From NCBI GenBank assembly GCA_001599755.1, contig BCHX01000003.1, forward strand, positions 992,001 to 1,056,000: a DNA stretch of 64,000 bases, written 5' to 3'. Origin of the DNA: Gliomastix tumulicola (taxonomy: Eukaryota; Ascomycota; Sordariomycetes; Hypocreales; Bionectriaceae). Each line of letters opens with the position of its first letter. The first letter of the stretch is position 1. Positions 45,603 through 57,224 of this stretch are shown one piece after another. The notes under the pieces were generated by a model. The model was not told where the DNA came from and did not search any database. It saw only the letters and a list, made by a program, of their open reading frames with translations. The position numbers were made by a program, and so were the translations under genes.

Positions 45603-48483
45603 ATGGCCCAAGAGAGTGAGCTGCCTACGTCGGCCGACAAGGGCAAGGGCAAGGCTGTGGAGAATCCCAAGGACGAGAAGGCCGTCGCCAACGGGAAGAA
45701 GGACGAGAAGGAGAACAAAGATGGTGGGTTGCGCAGCTAACCCTGTTTTGCCGGAGCCACTAGACTAATGCCTCGACAGCCTCGGAGGAGGAGCTCAACG
45801 AGGAGGATCAGCAGCTCAAGAATGAGCTCGACATGCTGGTCGAGCGCCTGACGGTAAGCCAGACAACGCATAGGAGCACATGTGTTGTGTTTATGAACCG
45901 CAGTCTAACGAGTTGTAGGAGTCGAACACATCCCTCTACAAGCCAGCGCTCGAGGCCATGAAGACCTCCATCAAGACGTCGACGTCGTCAATGACCGCCG
46001 TGCCGAAGCCATTGAAGTTCCTGCGACCGCACTACGAGACATTGACGAAGCTATACGACGAGTGGCCGGATAGCGACGATAAGACCTCACTGGCGGACGT
46101 GCTGTCGGTGATCGGCATGACGTTTTCGGACGAGGATACCCAGGACACACTGAAGTACAGGCTGCTCGCGCCGACGTCCGACATCGGTTCCTGGGGCCAC
46201 GAGTATGTCCGCCATCTGGCCTTGGAGATCGGGGAGGTGCACCAGAAGAGGGTGGCTGAGGAGCAGAAGGTGGACGACCTGGTCCAGCTCGCCGTGGAGC
46301 TTGTTCCACTGTTCATCAAGAGCAACGCGGAGGCAGATGCGGTCGACCTCATGTCAGAGCTGGAGATCATCGAGGCGATGCCGAACTATGTGGACGAGAA
46401 CACGTATGCCCGCGTGTGCCTATACATGGTCAGCATGGTCAACCTCCTCACATACCCCGATACCGAGTTCTTCCTACGGACTGCGCACACCATCTACATG
46501 CGATACAAGCAGTACACGCAAGCCATGGTCCTTGCCATCCGTCTCAACGACTACGATCTAATCAAGGCAGATTACGAGGAGGCGGACGATCCGGCACTCA
46601 AGAAGCAGCTGGCGATCCTTATTGCGAGGCAGAAGATCGCCCTCGACCTCGAGACGGATGAGGCCGATGGTGACGAATTCGAATGCCTGTCGAACCTCAA
46701 GCTTTCTGAGCATTTCAAGGCTCTGGGCAAGGAGCTGAACATTCTGGAGCCCAAGACCACGGAGGATATCTACAAGAGTCACCTTGAGAGCAGCCGGGTC
46801 GCTGGTATGACGAATCTGGACTCAGCGAGGCACAACCTTGCTGCTGGTTTTGTCAACGCCTTTGTCAACGCCGGCTTCGGGAATGACAAGATGATGCTCG
46901 TGGAGGGAGAGAAGGAATCTTGGGTATGGAAAACCAAGGAGGACGGCATGCTGTCTACTGTTGCCTCAATGGGAACGCTGTTGCTGTGGGACATTGAGAA
47001 CGGTCTCGACAAGATCGACAAGTACACGTACGCAAGCGAACCGGAGATCTGCGCTGGAGCCATGCTCGCAATCGGTGTTATGAATTCCGGCGTGCGCGTG
47101 GATTCAGAGCCTGCCCTGGCCCTTCTGGGCGACTCGTCCAAGCTTCACCACCAGAACCCTCTCGTCCGCACGGCCTGCATTATTGGTCTCGGTCTCTCCT
47201 ACGCTGGAGCCCACAAGGAGGAGCCCCTGGAGCTTCTTCTGCCCCTGATCACCGACTCGTCAGAGAGCATGCAGATCTCGGCCATGGCTGCTCTGTCATG
47301 CGGCTTGATCTGGATCGGTACCTCTAATGCTGAAATCAGCGAGGCTATTGTCACGACTCTCATGGATGAGGACCGCAAGGGCCAGCTCACCGACAAGTGG
47401 ACTCGATTCCTTGCCCTTGGTCTGGGTCTTCTCTTCTTCGGCCGACAAGAAGAAGTCGACGTTATTCTGGAGACGCTGAAGGCTATTGATCACCCCATCT
47501 CTCAGTCTACAGCTGTCATGGCTGAGATCTGCGCTTGGGCCGGTACGGGCGCCGTGCTGAAGCTTCAGGAGCTCCTGCACCTGTGCAACGAGCACAAGGA
47601 GGAGTCTGATGATGTGAAGGGCGATGAACTGCTACAGGCATTTGCCGTCATTGGCATTGCTCTCGTCGCTATGGGAGAAGACGTCGGTCAGGAGATGGTT
47701 CTACGACAGTTCGGTCATCTTATGCACTATGGTGAGGCTAACATTCGGAAAGCCGTGCCCCTGGCTATGGGTCTCCTCAGCCCAAGCAACCCCCAGATGA
47801 AGGTCTACGACACGCTGTCTCGGTACAGTCACGACAATGACCCTGAGGTCGCCATGAACGCCATCTTCGCCATGGGCATGCTAGGTGCCGGCACCAACAA
47901 CGCTCGTCTGGCGCAGTTGCTAAGACAGCTGGCTAGCTACTACCATAGAGACCAGGACGCACTCTTCATGGTGCGCATCGCTCAGGGTCTGCTACACATG
48001 GGCAAGGGCACGCTCTCCATCAACCCGTTCCACACCGATCGCCAGGTCCTTTCCCGGGTGTCGGCCGCCGGTCTGCTCTCTACTCTCGTGGCTATGATTG
48101 AGCCCAAGGAGTTCATCACCGGGAAGTCGCATTACCTGCTGTACTTCCTCGTCACTGCCATGCACCCTAGGTTCCTGGTCACCCTCAACGAGAACCTCGA
48201 GCCGCTCAAGGTCAACGTTCGCGTGGGACAGGCAGTCGATGTCGTTGGTCAGGCCGGCAGGCCCAAGACGATCACGGGATGGCAGACACAGAGCACGCCT
48301 GTGCTCCTGGGCTATGGGGAGAGGGCTGAGCTTGAAGATGAGGAGTATATCAGCCTCAACAGCACGCTAGAAGGCCTAGTTATTCTGCGAAAGGTATGTC
48401 CAGCACCACCCCTGACTTGCTCTTTGCAACCGAAATGCTAATAACTATGACTCTAGAACCCCGAATGGGAAGATGATAAGTAA
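45603..48483 (+). CDS. RPN1: 26S proteasome regulatory particle base subunit Rpn1
   Basis: Four exons: 45603-45723, 45780-45853, 45919-48393 and 48457-48483; introns of 56, 65 and 63 bp; 898 residues. Rpn1 (human PSMD2) is the scaffold in the 19S base that docks ubiquitin-like shuttle factors and Ubp6. The N-terminal 45 residues are Lys/Glu-rich. EEELNEEDQQLKNELDMLVERL begins the conserved helical part, followed by SNTSLYKPALEAM and FLRPHYETLTKLYDEWPD. Proteasome/cyclosome repeats run through about 400-740 (for example NPLVRTACIIGLGLSYAGA and DPEVAMNAIFAMGMLGAGTNNARLA). The 27-bp last exon encodes NPEWEDDK. Length matches the family (yeast 993, human 908). Confidence 0.97.
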
Positions 48484-48787
48484 TGCAATGGCTGACGAAA
48501 CATGTGTGGAATTGGGAGTTGGTGTTCGTGCCGGCAAAGGACCCAATACAAGGCTAGGCATAGGTTTTTACATCTGTTATGTGTATCAAAATACAATGAT
48601 TAGAAAGCCAAGACGGAATCAAAACAAAAAAGAAAACAGCTGGTCCAAAGAGAAAAAAAGTGCGAGTGTAAGGTGTTTGTCGTGCATATATTGATGCCAA
48701 TTGTATTGCTTGCTAGTCTAGATAGTAGGTAATGTCTCATTATTCATACATGGTGCCACACAATCTAAATCATGGCGGGAAATGTCA
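48484..48787. other. Tail-to-tail interval between RPN1 and the OPT transporter
   Basis: 304 bp, A-rich on the plus strand (48615-48660), consistent with the RPN1 3' UTR. Confidence 0.6.
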
Positions 48788-51700
48788 TCACCAAGATTCT
48801 GGACCGAAGTGCTCTCCCTCTGGGAGCAGCTTGTAGGGGCAGGCCTGCCAGTCGCATCCCTGCTTGTACACCTCCGTCCCCCACCAGCTGAACCCTTTCG
48901 CCAGGCCCGAGTATATGAAGCCGAAGAAGACGATGACGATGCCAAACGCCAGCCCGGAGTCGAGACCGGCGCTGAGGGTCATGGTATACTTGGCCCACCA
49001 GGCGCTCGCGTTGCGCTTGATGCGGTAGTTGAAGATGTAGCACACGAGCGCCCAGACGGAGAAGTTGAGGCCCGTGGCGGGCGGGATCCAGGCCATGGCG
49101 CCGAAGATGACGGGCAGGTTCACCTTGCGCACGATGCTGTGCTTGTGACGCCTCGAGTACAGCCACAGCGGGATGGGCAGGAGGGCGCCGAGGGGGAAGC
49201 ACCAGACGAGGGCGCGGTAGATGGCGTTGGGCCCGAAGAACTCGCCGACGCCGACGACGCCCCAGAGGATGGAGCCGTTGAAGTGGACGCGGGCGATGGG
49301 GCAGGTGAAGCCGTTGACGGCCTCGCTGGTGCAGAGGCCCGCGACGTTGGCAAACATCCAGTTGAGGACGGCGATCTGGGTCACGGAGGAGACGAGGGTG
49401 GCGACGACCTGGACGGTGAACATGGTGCGCGGCGGGACCTTCATGTAGTGGCCGAGCTTGAGGTCCGAGGCGAACTTGATGCCCTGCGCCGACGAGATGT
49501 AGCCGTACGAGACGAAGACCATGTTGGCGATGGGGCGGCCCGGGAAGACGACGCCGCAGATGAGCTGGCAGATGAGGTAGATGCTGCTGTGCTGGTTGGT
49601 GATGGCCATGATGATGCCGTTCGGGATGAAGAAGACGGCGCCGATGCTGAGCGCCAGGAGGAGACCGTACCAAGGCAGGTGGATTGGGTAGTACTCGACG
49701 ATGAACATGCCGATGGCAGCCATGGAGGCAAAGGTGGCCAAGTACCACGTCATGGGCACGTCCTTGTAGCGTCGCATCAGGCGGCAGTGGATGTCTTCGC
49801 GGGCCATCAGGCCGTCCACGTGGGACGTTGACCTGGATAGTCGTGGCAGAGCATCGTCATCATCATCACCACTGCCGTCATTGACAATGCCGTTCTGTAC
49901 CTCATCGCTCGATCCTGGTACAGGCTGGTAACTCGGCTTTCCCTCTTGACGAGCTTCTGAGATGGCCTTTTTGCATTGTGTATAGATATCGGCCCCGTGC
50001 CAGCAGGCCGTATGTGTCAACAGAGCTGCCAGGCCTGCAAACTGAACCCCATAACTCAGCATGTAGGTGATAGGCAGGAAGACACGGCTGTAGTCCTTGT
50101 AGGCCTGACGATCGAATACAAAGTCAGGCGTGAGGATCTTGGTCACGTTGTAGACGTGGCCGGTGTTGTCGAACACCGCTGTCGAGAGTATGGGCATATA
50201 GGAAGTCCATAGAACATTGGCGTAGTACATGATGGGTGCCACAATCCACATGACGACAGCCAACCCTGCAATGACATTGACGGCGGCCCAGAAAGGTACG
50301 AGAAGCGGCGAGCCGACGTACGTGACCTGGGCCCAGTCAAAGGTCAAGGGGAGCATTCCTAGGCCGGACGAGACGCCGAATAGGTTGGCGAGAACGACGT
50401 TCTTAGGGGCGATCCACGTCAAGATGTTGAAGTAGCTGAGGGCGGGCATGAGTAGCCCTGGGAGGAAATAGAACAGGGACGAGCCCGCCCAGACAATGTA
50501 GAAGAAGTTCCATCTACTCATAGTCCAGCCATTCGCAGGTTTGTTATCCTGCCGGTGGAGAGTGCCGAACATGGCAGCGGACATGAGCGTGCCGGGCCAT
50601 ATCATCCCGCTCGGTCGGACAAGAAAGCGGCGCGTGAGCCCAGCGAAGCCGTACCCGAGGATCTGAGTTGAGATCGTCAAAAGGAGCTGGTACATGATAG
50701 GCGCCTCCTGGTTATAGAATTTCGTCTGCTCGACGATGACGTCCGTCGCAAAGGCGAACCCGAAGGCGACATTACTGCTCACATAGACGCAGGTGTGTTC
50801 TTTCTCGTTCCACCTCCCCTGGGCCAGCCAGAGACGCCACGAGCTCGGGGGCTTCCCCTGACTCATGGAGGACCGCCGTGCACGCATACCGTCGACGAAT
50901 TGCTCCTCCGGATCGAAGGAGCGTTTCAGAAGGAAATCCCATAAGTGGCCCAGTGGGTGAACAAGCAGAAGAGCAATGACTGGAGTGATGGCGACGCTGG
51001 GGTATCGCAAGGAGAAGAACAGATTTGTAGATGATCCAAGGATAGAAAAGAGCACAGATAGACACCACATCCGCGGCGTGTTTATGGATAGCGTTGTGTC
51101 GTCAGTCGGAGGTACCGACGCTCGTACAGCATCGTGAGGAGAGTTCTCTGGGTACTCGGCGTCTGACGCAACCTCTGACGCGCCGTCGTCATCCCCAAGT
51201 GGCAAGCCGTCTTCAGACTCCTCGTTCCTCTTGTCCTCGTCCACTATGCCGCCGGCGAGCGGTACATCGGCCATGCCAAAGCGGCCCTCAAGGCCGGATA
51301 CCAGCATTGCGCCGTCAAGCTCCTCGGACAAGCGCGACGAGGACTTGGACAGAGCCGATCGCTTCGAGGCGTTGCTGCGGAGTGTACCAGTCACTCTCCG
51401 TAGCGGGTGTATATCTTCGGGAGCAGAGTCGCTCCCGTCGGGCGATCCATCGCGGCTCGTGGCCCTCGAAAGCGTGCCATACGGACTATCGACGTGGGCG
51501 GACGAGGGATCGAAGAAGGGGGAGCGAGACGAACTCGCCATCCTGTCGTTGAAGGACATTGTATCGAGACCCGAAGAAGGGTCTATGGCTGCTATCGCCT
51601 CGTGAGGCTCGGTAGGAGAATGCTCATGTTGGACAGCGAAGTCCCTCGGCTCTGCGTCCGGTGTAGCAGTCGAGTTTGGAGACGGCTCCGAGGTCAGAAG

Positions 51701-51928
51701 CGATGAGGATGCGTGGTGGTGGCGACGTGATCGGAGGTCCTGCAGGGGTACAGCCTGTTGCTCGCCGAGTTGTACATGCGCCGTCCAGGAAGAGGGGTCG
51801 CTAGTGCCCAATGCGTCGTCGCGGGTCGGTGAAGAAGAGGATTGATGGGAGGAAGACGGCGGCGATATCACAGACCGACTGGATGATCGTGGGTTGAGCG
51901 AGTCTTGCTGGTGGTCACGGTGGCTCAT
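48788..51928 (-). CDS. OPT-family oligopeptide transporter
   Basis: Single exon, 1046 residues. I use the ATG at 51926-51928; the frame extends further only through a GTG. The family moves tetra/pentapeptides, glutathione or metal chelates with protons. About 265 residues of Ser/His/Asp-rich sequence precede the first membrane span; this is much longer than the usual OPT N-terminus. The entry motif is degenerate (SPHDAVRASVPPTDD for SPYxEVRxxVxxxDD). Many hydrophobic spans follow, including GSSTNLFFSLRYPSV, the aromatic DFVFDRQAYKDYS segment, the HYMKVPPRTMFTVQ motif and a C-terminal GCDWQACPYKLLPEG. A possible 84-bp leader intron (51946-52029) lies just upstream. The substrate is unknown. 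Confidence 0.9.
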   Translation of the reverse strand: MSHRDHQQDSLNPRSSSRSVISPPSSSHQSSSSPTRDDALGTSDPSSWTAHVQLGEQQAVPLQDLRSRRHHHASSSLLTSEPSPNSTATPDAEPRDFAVQHEHSPTEPHEAIAAIDPSSGLDTMSFNDRMASSSRSPFFDPSSAHVDSPYGTLSRATSRDGSPDGSDSAPEDIHPLRRVTGTLRSNASKRSALSKSSSRLSEELDGAMLVSGLEGRFGMADVPLAGGIVDEDKRNEESEDGLPLGDDDGASEVASDAEYPENSPHDAVRASVPPTDDTTLSINTPRMWCLSVLFSILGSSTNLFFSLRYPSVAITPVIALLLVHPLGHLWDFLLKRSFDPEEQFVDGMRARRSSMSQGKPPSSWRLWLAQGRWNEKEHTCVYVSSNVAFGFAFATDVIVEQTKFYNQEAPIMYQLLLTISTQILGYGFAGLTRRFLVRPSGMIWPGTLMSAAMFGTLHRQDNKPANGWTMSRWNFFYIVWAGSSLFYFLPGLLMPALSYFNILTWIAPKNVVLANLFGVSSGLGMLPLTFDWAQVTYVGSPLLVPFWAAVNVIAGLAVVMWIVAPIMYYANVLWTSYMPILSTAVFDNTGHVYNVTKILTPDFVFDRQAYKDYSRVFLPITYMLSYGVQFAGLAALLTHTACWHGADIYTQCKKAISEARQEGKPSYQPVPGSSDEVQNGIVNDGSGDDDDDALPRLSRSTSHVDGLMAREDIHCRLMRRYKDVPMTWYLATFASMAAIGMFIVEYYPIHLPWYGLLLALSIGAVFFIPNGIIMAITNQHSSIYLICQLICGVVFPGRPIANMVFVSYGYISSAQGIKFASDLKLGHYMKVPPRTMFTVQVVATLVSSVTQIAVLNWMFANVAGLCTSEAVNGFTCPIARVHFNGSILWGVVGVGEFFGPNAIYRALVWCFPLGALLPIPLWLYSRRHKHSIVRKVNLPVIFGAMAWIPPATGLNFSVWALVCYIFNYRIKRNASAWWAKYTMTLSAGLDSGLAFGIVIVFFGFIYSGLAKGFSWWGTEVYKQGCDWQACPYKLLPEGEHFGPESW

Positions 51929-52574
51929 GGCGGGGGCGTTACCCACTGTAAGTTAGTGGACGAAGCCAGCTGACGAGTTTTGGCGAGCCTAGAAGACGAA
52001 GGCTCTGAGATCGGGCTGAATGGGCATACTACCAGGCAGCTGAGGGAGGGACTCCAGTCATGTCTCGGCCAATTGCTCAGTGATGGATTGGTAGATCAAT
52101 GCACAATCTCGGTGTGATTCATGTACGAAAGAGGGTGTGGGAGTCCATGCTCCCCGGCTTACAGGGCCGTCAAAGGGTTCAGCCGATTGGCTGCCCAGTG
52201 ATCTACGATAAGATAGCAGACAGGGGGGGATAGAGGCTTGCTGACCAAGGAGCGTGCAGCTTCTGCCCAACCTTCTGGATGATCTCATGATCAAAAATGA
52301 CTGTATGGATCGCTGCCAGGATCGCTAGCACAATCGCCAGCAGTACACCAAAGTGAGTCAGATGGTCATCCTCATTCCAGGGTTGGGTATCGCCATTCTT
52401 CAAGGCAACGAAGTGGAGGGCTTGTTGGAGAGCTATCCTAATGCATCTGCAAGTGGGTCCTCAATGGCAGAGACATGAATTCTGGTCTGTTTCTGAATCC
52501 TCCGCAGCGCATCTCTCCTCCTCGAACACCAGTAGCTAGCTGGTGGGCAAAACTTCCCAAACGACCTATACAAA
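51929..52574. promoter_or_regulatory. Divergent promoter region, OPT transporter and MTHFS gene
   Basis: 646 bp between start codons. The minus strand has a plausible leader intron for the transporter: donor GTATGCCC at 52029 and acceptor ACTTACAG ending at 51946. Confidence 0.5.
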
Positions 52575-53371
52575 ATGGGGTCATCGCTGACAGCTGCCAA
52601 GCAGCAGCTCAGGGCTCTCATGAAACAGAAACTGTCCATCTTACCGCCCGAAAATGTCCTTTCCCAAAGTAATGAGACACCCAGCCGCTTTGACTGAACC
52701 TCTCGCTGATCGACTTCACACAAGGCCGGTTGATCTTCGAAGCTCTGCAGAACTTCAAGCCTTACCAGGAGGCCAATCGAATTAGCATCTATCTCTCCAT
52801 GCCTTCTGCAGAGATTCAGACAGATGCAATCGTTCGACATGCGCTTGGCCATGGGAAACAAGTGTTTGTCCCATATCTGCACAAGTCGACTCTCGACATC
52901 CCAGACACTCCCGCACGGGTCATGGATATGGTCCATCTAAAGAGCTTACAGGACTATGAGAGCCTTGCAAGGGACCGCTGGGGCATACCGAGCATCGATC
53001 CCTCAACCGTCCACGAGCGTCAGCGCATCCTCGGTGGCCCTGACGCTCACCACTCAGACAAGTCGTCTCTGGACCTGATTTTGGTCCCTGGCGTGGCCTT
53101 TGACCTGGACAGTTCGGGTGCGGTTAGGAGGTTGGGCCATGGGAAAGGATTCTACGACTTCTTCTTAAACAGATACTTTGCAAGAGCAGCTTCTCACCCT
53201 GAGGTCTCTGGCGATCTGAAGCTCTTCGGTCTAGCGCTCTCGGAGCAGTTTCTTGATGCAGGAACAGAGGGTGCCGTGCCGACAGGACAGTACGATCGGA
53301 GACTCGATGGTCTCATTCTCGGAAGCGGAGATATAGTAGGCCAAACTCTTAATAAGACAACAACTACTTGA
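52575..53371 (+). CDS. 5-formyltetrahydrofolate cyclo-ligase (MTHFS)
   Basis: Exons 52575-52668 and 52725-53371 flank a 56-bp intron (GTAATG...CACAAG); 246 residues. It converts 5-formyl-THF to 5,10-methenyl-THF with ATP, returning folate to one-carbon metabolism. The first exon supplies the amphipathic helix (AAKQQLRALMKQKL). The second opens with RLIFEALQNFKPYQEANRIS, followed by ISIYLSMPSAEIQTD, VFVPYL, the hydrophobic LDLILVPGVAFD strand (148-158) and the signature RLGHGKGFYDFFL (167-179) that binds ATP/phosphate. Length and motif order match yeast Fau1 and human MTHFS. No targeting peptide is obvious, so it is probably cytosolic. Confidence 0.94.
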
Positions 53372-53955
53372 AATGCTTCCTGCAGCGAAGCGTTGGAAAT
53401 ATTGAACCAGCAAGCATTTACATCCAACGCCGACGTCGGCCGCATTATGACGATAGCTGGTACCAAAGGTGTCAATTTGGGTGAGGCGCGTGCACCGACG
53501 AACCACGGGAGAGGAAAAACTTGTGGGCCGATGTTGCGGTTGGAGATTTGAGATTTGAGCTTCTCCACATGTCATCACAGCTCCTGCTGTGTTGCTTGAC
53601 GGATACAGTTTTACTCGTATGTACACAAAGAGGTGGGCTGCCAAACATCCCACCTTAATCCTCATCGCTAGCGTTGCTTGACCTCCCCTCCCCCTCCGAA
53701 ATTATCGTGCCCGCGCTCAGAATCTTTCTACCAACGCTTGGTAGTGTCGCAGCGTCTCTCTCTCACCCCTCAGACGCTGCCCCCCTTCGGTCCCTTTCGT
53801 CCTTGCGAATTCCGCCTCGGCTCTCTTCTCTCCTCCAGTGCGCCTCATGGGCCTGCCCCGCCGCATCTCCCCAAACCCTAGACCGACGTGCACGAAGCCT
53901 CTTCCGAACCGCAATCTGGGCGTCGCTCGCGCATTGCTACTATAGACGGCACATC
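53372..53955. promoter_or_regulatory. MTHFS 3' flank and MTR10 promoter
   Basis: 584 bp. CT-rich sequence from 53680 to 53900 is the likely MTR10 leader. No other gene. Confidence 0.55.
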
Positions 53956-56900
53956 ATGGCAACGAACGGGAATCAGGAGACGTTTGCGCCCGATGATGTC
54001 TTGGCGGCGGTGATGACGATGAGGGGCGGGGAGCCGGAGTCCAAGAAGAAGGCACACGAATATCTTGAGAGATTCCAGAAGTCGGTACGTGGTTGGAGCT
54101 CGCTCTCGTATCTGGCTTCGTTCGCTAATTGTTTTACCTCGCGCAGAACGGCTCCTGGGCCACCATTCTCGGCATTCTACAAACGGAGGCAGCCCCAGAG
54201 GCGACTCTTTTCGCTGCCATCACCCTCCGTGGCAAGGTTGGAGCTCCCCCCAGTGTGTGTTCGCCTGTATATGCCGCCGCTTACAAGAGCAGATAACATA
54301 CGATGTTTCCACACAAGTCCCGCCAAGCGAGCTGTCCTCGCTCCGAGACCAGATTCTCCTTCTTCTACAACGCTACTCAGGAGGGCCGAAGCCGATCCGG
54401 GTACAGCTTTGCGTTTGCCTGGCCATCCTCGCTATCCAGATGAAGGATTGGAATGACGTTCTTCCCTCTGTCGTTAACGCTCTCGGTAACAGCCCTGAGA
54501 GCCATGCCGCCATTCTCGACTTCGTGAGAGTCCTCCCCGAGGAGGTTACCGAGGGTCGCAAAATTACCTTGTCTGTATGTGGAACACGATCTTGCCGACC
54601 AAACAACCATCCTCTTCGACGCCATTACGATCGAAGGATATCCAGCTAGGACAACAATCTAATCGTGGAATAGGAAGAAGATCTAGCGGCACGGACACAA
54701 GCGTTGTTAGGTGACAACGCAGAACGAGTCATCCAGCTTCTCATCAACTACGCCCAGTCATCTCGTGAGTCTACCTCCCTATGCTTTCTCTATCATTTGT
54801 TTGTGCTTTTGACTAATCATTCTACCTCAGCCACCGCTGCTCAAAATCCACAACTCATGGAATGCCTGACCTCCTGGCTTCGAGAAGTACCGGTCATGCA
54901 CGTAATCAACTCGCCGCTCATGGATGCCGTATCGAGAGGCGTGACGAGTGAGGGCTGTGTCGATCAAGCGTCGGAGTGTCTCTGTACAATCCTTAGGGAG
55001 ACATATGATGTCGACGAGACCCAAGACGCAATCGAGGCACTTTTCCCGATACTCATGGCTCTGCAGCCACAAATCGACAAGACGGTGCAGGAGGAGGACA
55101 CGGAGCAACTGAAGGCTCTCACAAAGGTCTTCTCAGTCGCAGCAGAGACCTGGGTTGTCGCAATTGCGCGCCAACCTATCCACTTTAAGCCGTTGGTCGA
55201 AGCTGTGCTTGAGTGTGCCGCGAAGGATAAAGACAAGGACGTCATCGAACACACGTTCGGGTTTTGGTACGAACTCAAGCAGTATCTTGTTCTGGAGAGG
55301 TACATCGAGAGCAGGATGGCTCTGGTTGAAATCTACTCAAAGCTTGTGGATATCCTTCTCAACCATCTGCAGTATCCCCAGCCAGACGACGGCAATGAGG
55401 CGGATCTGTTCGATGGAGATCGGGAGCAGGAGGAGAAGTTCAGGGAGTTTCGTCATAAGATGGGCGATACCCTGAAAGATTGCTGCGAGGTGCTCAGCGT
55501 CACCGAGTGTCTAACCAAGGTTCTTCACGCGATTCAGGCCTGGACGCAGCAGTACGCCGGTCACGTCGCCGGGGACATCGTGCCGCACTGGCAGAAGCTC
55601 GAGGCGCCTCTGTTTGCAGTGCGGGCACTCGGAAGGATGGTCGAAAAGGACGAAAACATCGTCCTGCCTCAACTCATGCCTTTGTTCGTCCAGATCCCGA
55701 ATCACGAGAAATTGAGGTTCGCCACTATCATGGTTCTCGGGCGATACACCGAATGGACGGCTGCACACCCCGAGTACCTTGAGTCGCAATTCACCTACAT
55801 TGTCTCATCCTTCCAGTCAGATTCGAAAGAGATCATCAGAGCTGCAGCTCTGGCGATCAGATACTTCTGTACTGACTGCAAACACCTGCTTGGCAACCAA
55901 GTGCTGCAGCTTCAGTCTTTCTACGACTCTGTCATCGACAAGCTTCCTGATACGAGCAAGGAGGAGATCACGGAAGGTGTGAGCCACGTTGTTGCTGCGC
56001 AGCCGAATGCTGAGATGTACGGACTTCTGAAGAAGTATTGCGATCCATTGGTCGAAAGACTCATGGCAAAAGCGAATCAAGCCACAGACGAGGAAAGCAA
56101 ACTAGCTCTGGCAGGTAAGTCAATGGAGGGTACCGATTATTACACCATTGGCACACAGACGCTAACACACAAGGTTGCTCGCAGATCATTTGCAGTTGAT
56201 CACCGTCTTCGTCCAGAACGTCATCCCATATGTTGACCCTGGACAGGAGAACCCGGCCGTCAAATACTGGCAAGAGGTCTTCCCCATCCTGGCGACAGTG
56301 CTGGACAACTTCTTGAACTTTACTCCAGTTTGCGAACGGGTGTGCAGGTGTTGGCGGAATATGGTCATGTCCTACCGGATCGCTGTCTCGCCGATGCTCG
56401 CTGGGATGGCCAACAAGCTCGCCCACGGATTCAAAACATCCCATGAAGGATGCTTCCTATGGGTGACAGCAGCGATCTTGAGGGAATTCTCCGAGGATCG
56501 AGAACACGTCGATCAGGCTACAACGGAGAACATTTACAGTTTCTTCGAGGCTCAAGCCACAGCTTTCTTGCAGGTCATTACAGACTTGCCGCCCAAAGAG
56601 CTGCCAGACGTCGTGGATGACTTCTTCAGGCTCCTCATCGACGCCTTGCTATACTATCCGCAGCGACTCATTGCTTCGCCACTAATAGGGCCCATTTTCG
56701 AGGCCTCTATCTACGCACTGACACTAGAGCAGCGCGACCCTCTGTCATCGACGCTCCACTTCCTCAGAGATCTTCTCTCATACGGAGGGGACAATCCGGC
56801 ATCAAGCGATAGGCTACCAGAGTCAGTGGCTGCGAACATTCGAGGAGTGATCCTGAGCTTGCTCAACAGCCACGGAGCGAGCCTGGTCAAGCAGGTCATG

Positions 56901-57224
56901 GCCGGAATGATGATCACCTTCCCAAGGGATTGCTTTGCAGATGGTAGTGGCGTGCTGCTGGCTCTCTTCGAGCTAACAGCCGGCCCGACGACTGAATGGG
57001 TGTCCCAGACGATACATATGCTGCCGGCGGGGACCGTGTCCCAGGAAGAGGCGGATCGACTCATCTTCAAGATCAAGGAGAAACTGCAAAGTAGCGATGG
57101 CGGCGGCAATAGGCATGTAAGGACCCTGTTACAAGATTTCACCAACACATACAGGCGACGAAATGTGGCCCCGAGGGACGGATTAGGCCAGCTGGAAGCA
57201 ACACGCTTTCAGTTCTCCGGTTGA
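53956..57224 (+). CDS. MTR10: Importin-beta-like receptor Mtr10 (transportin-SR/TNPO3)
   Basis: Six exons: 53956-54084, 54147-54236, 54293-54574, 54674-54764, 54831-56114 and 56185-57224; 971 residues. Introns are 56-99 bp. The N-terminus (DDVLAAVMTMRGGEPESKKKAHEYLERFQKSNGSW) is the importin-beta N-terminal helix pair that contacts Ran-GTP; the Xpo1-like stretch SELSSLRDQILLLLQRYSGGPKPIRVQLCVCLA follows, then HEAT repeats to the end. This combination and length fit Mtr10/TNPO3 (yeast 972, human 923), which imports SR-type RNA-binding proteins such as Npl3 and takes part in tRNA traffic. The spliced frame is continuous across all five introns. Confidence 0.94.

Noticed and set aside
48782..49831. 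349-codon plus-strand frame over the OPT transporter
   Set aside because: Antisense shadow of the transporter's GC-rich codons; low-complexity Asp/Glu/Ala/Val product.
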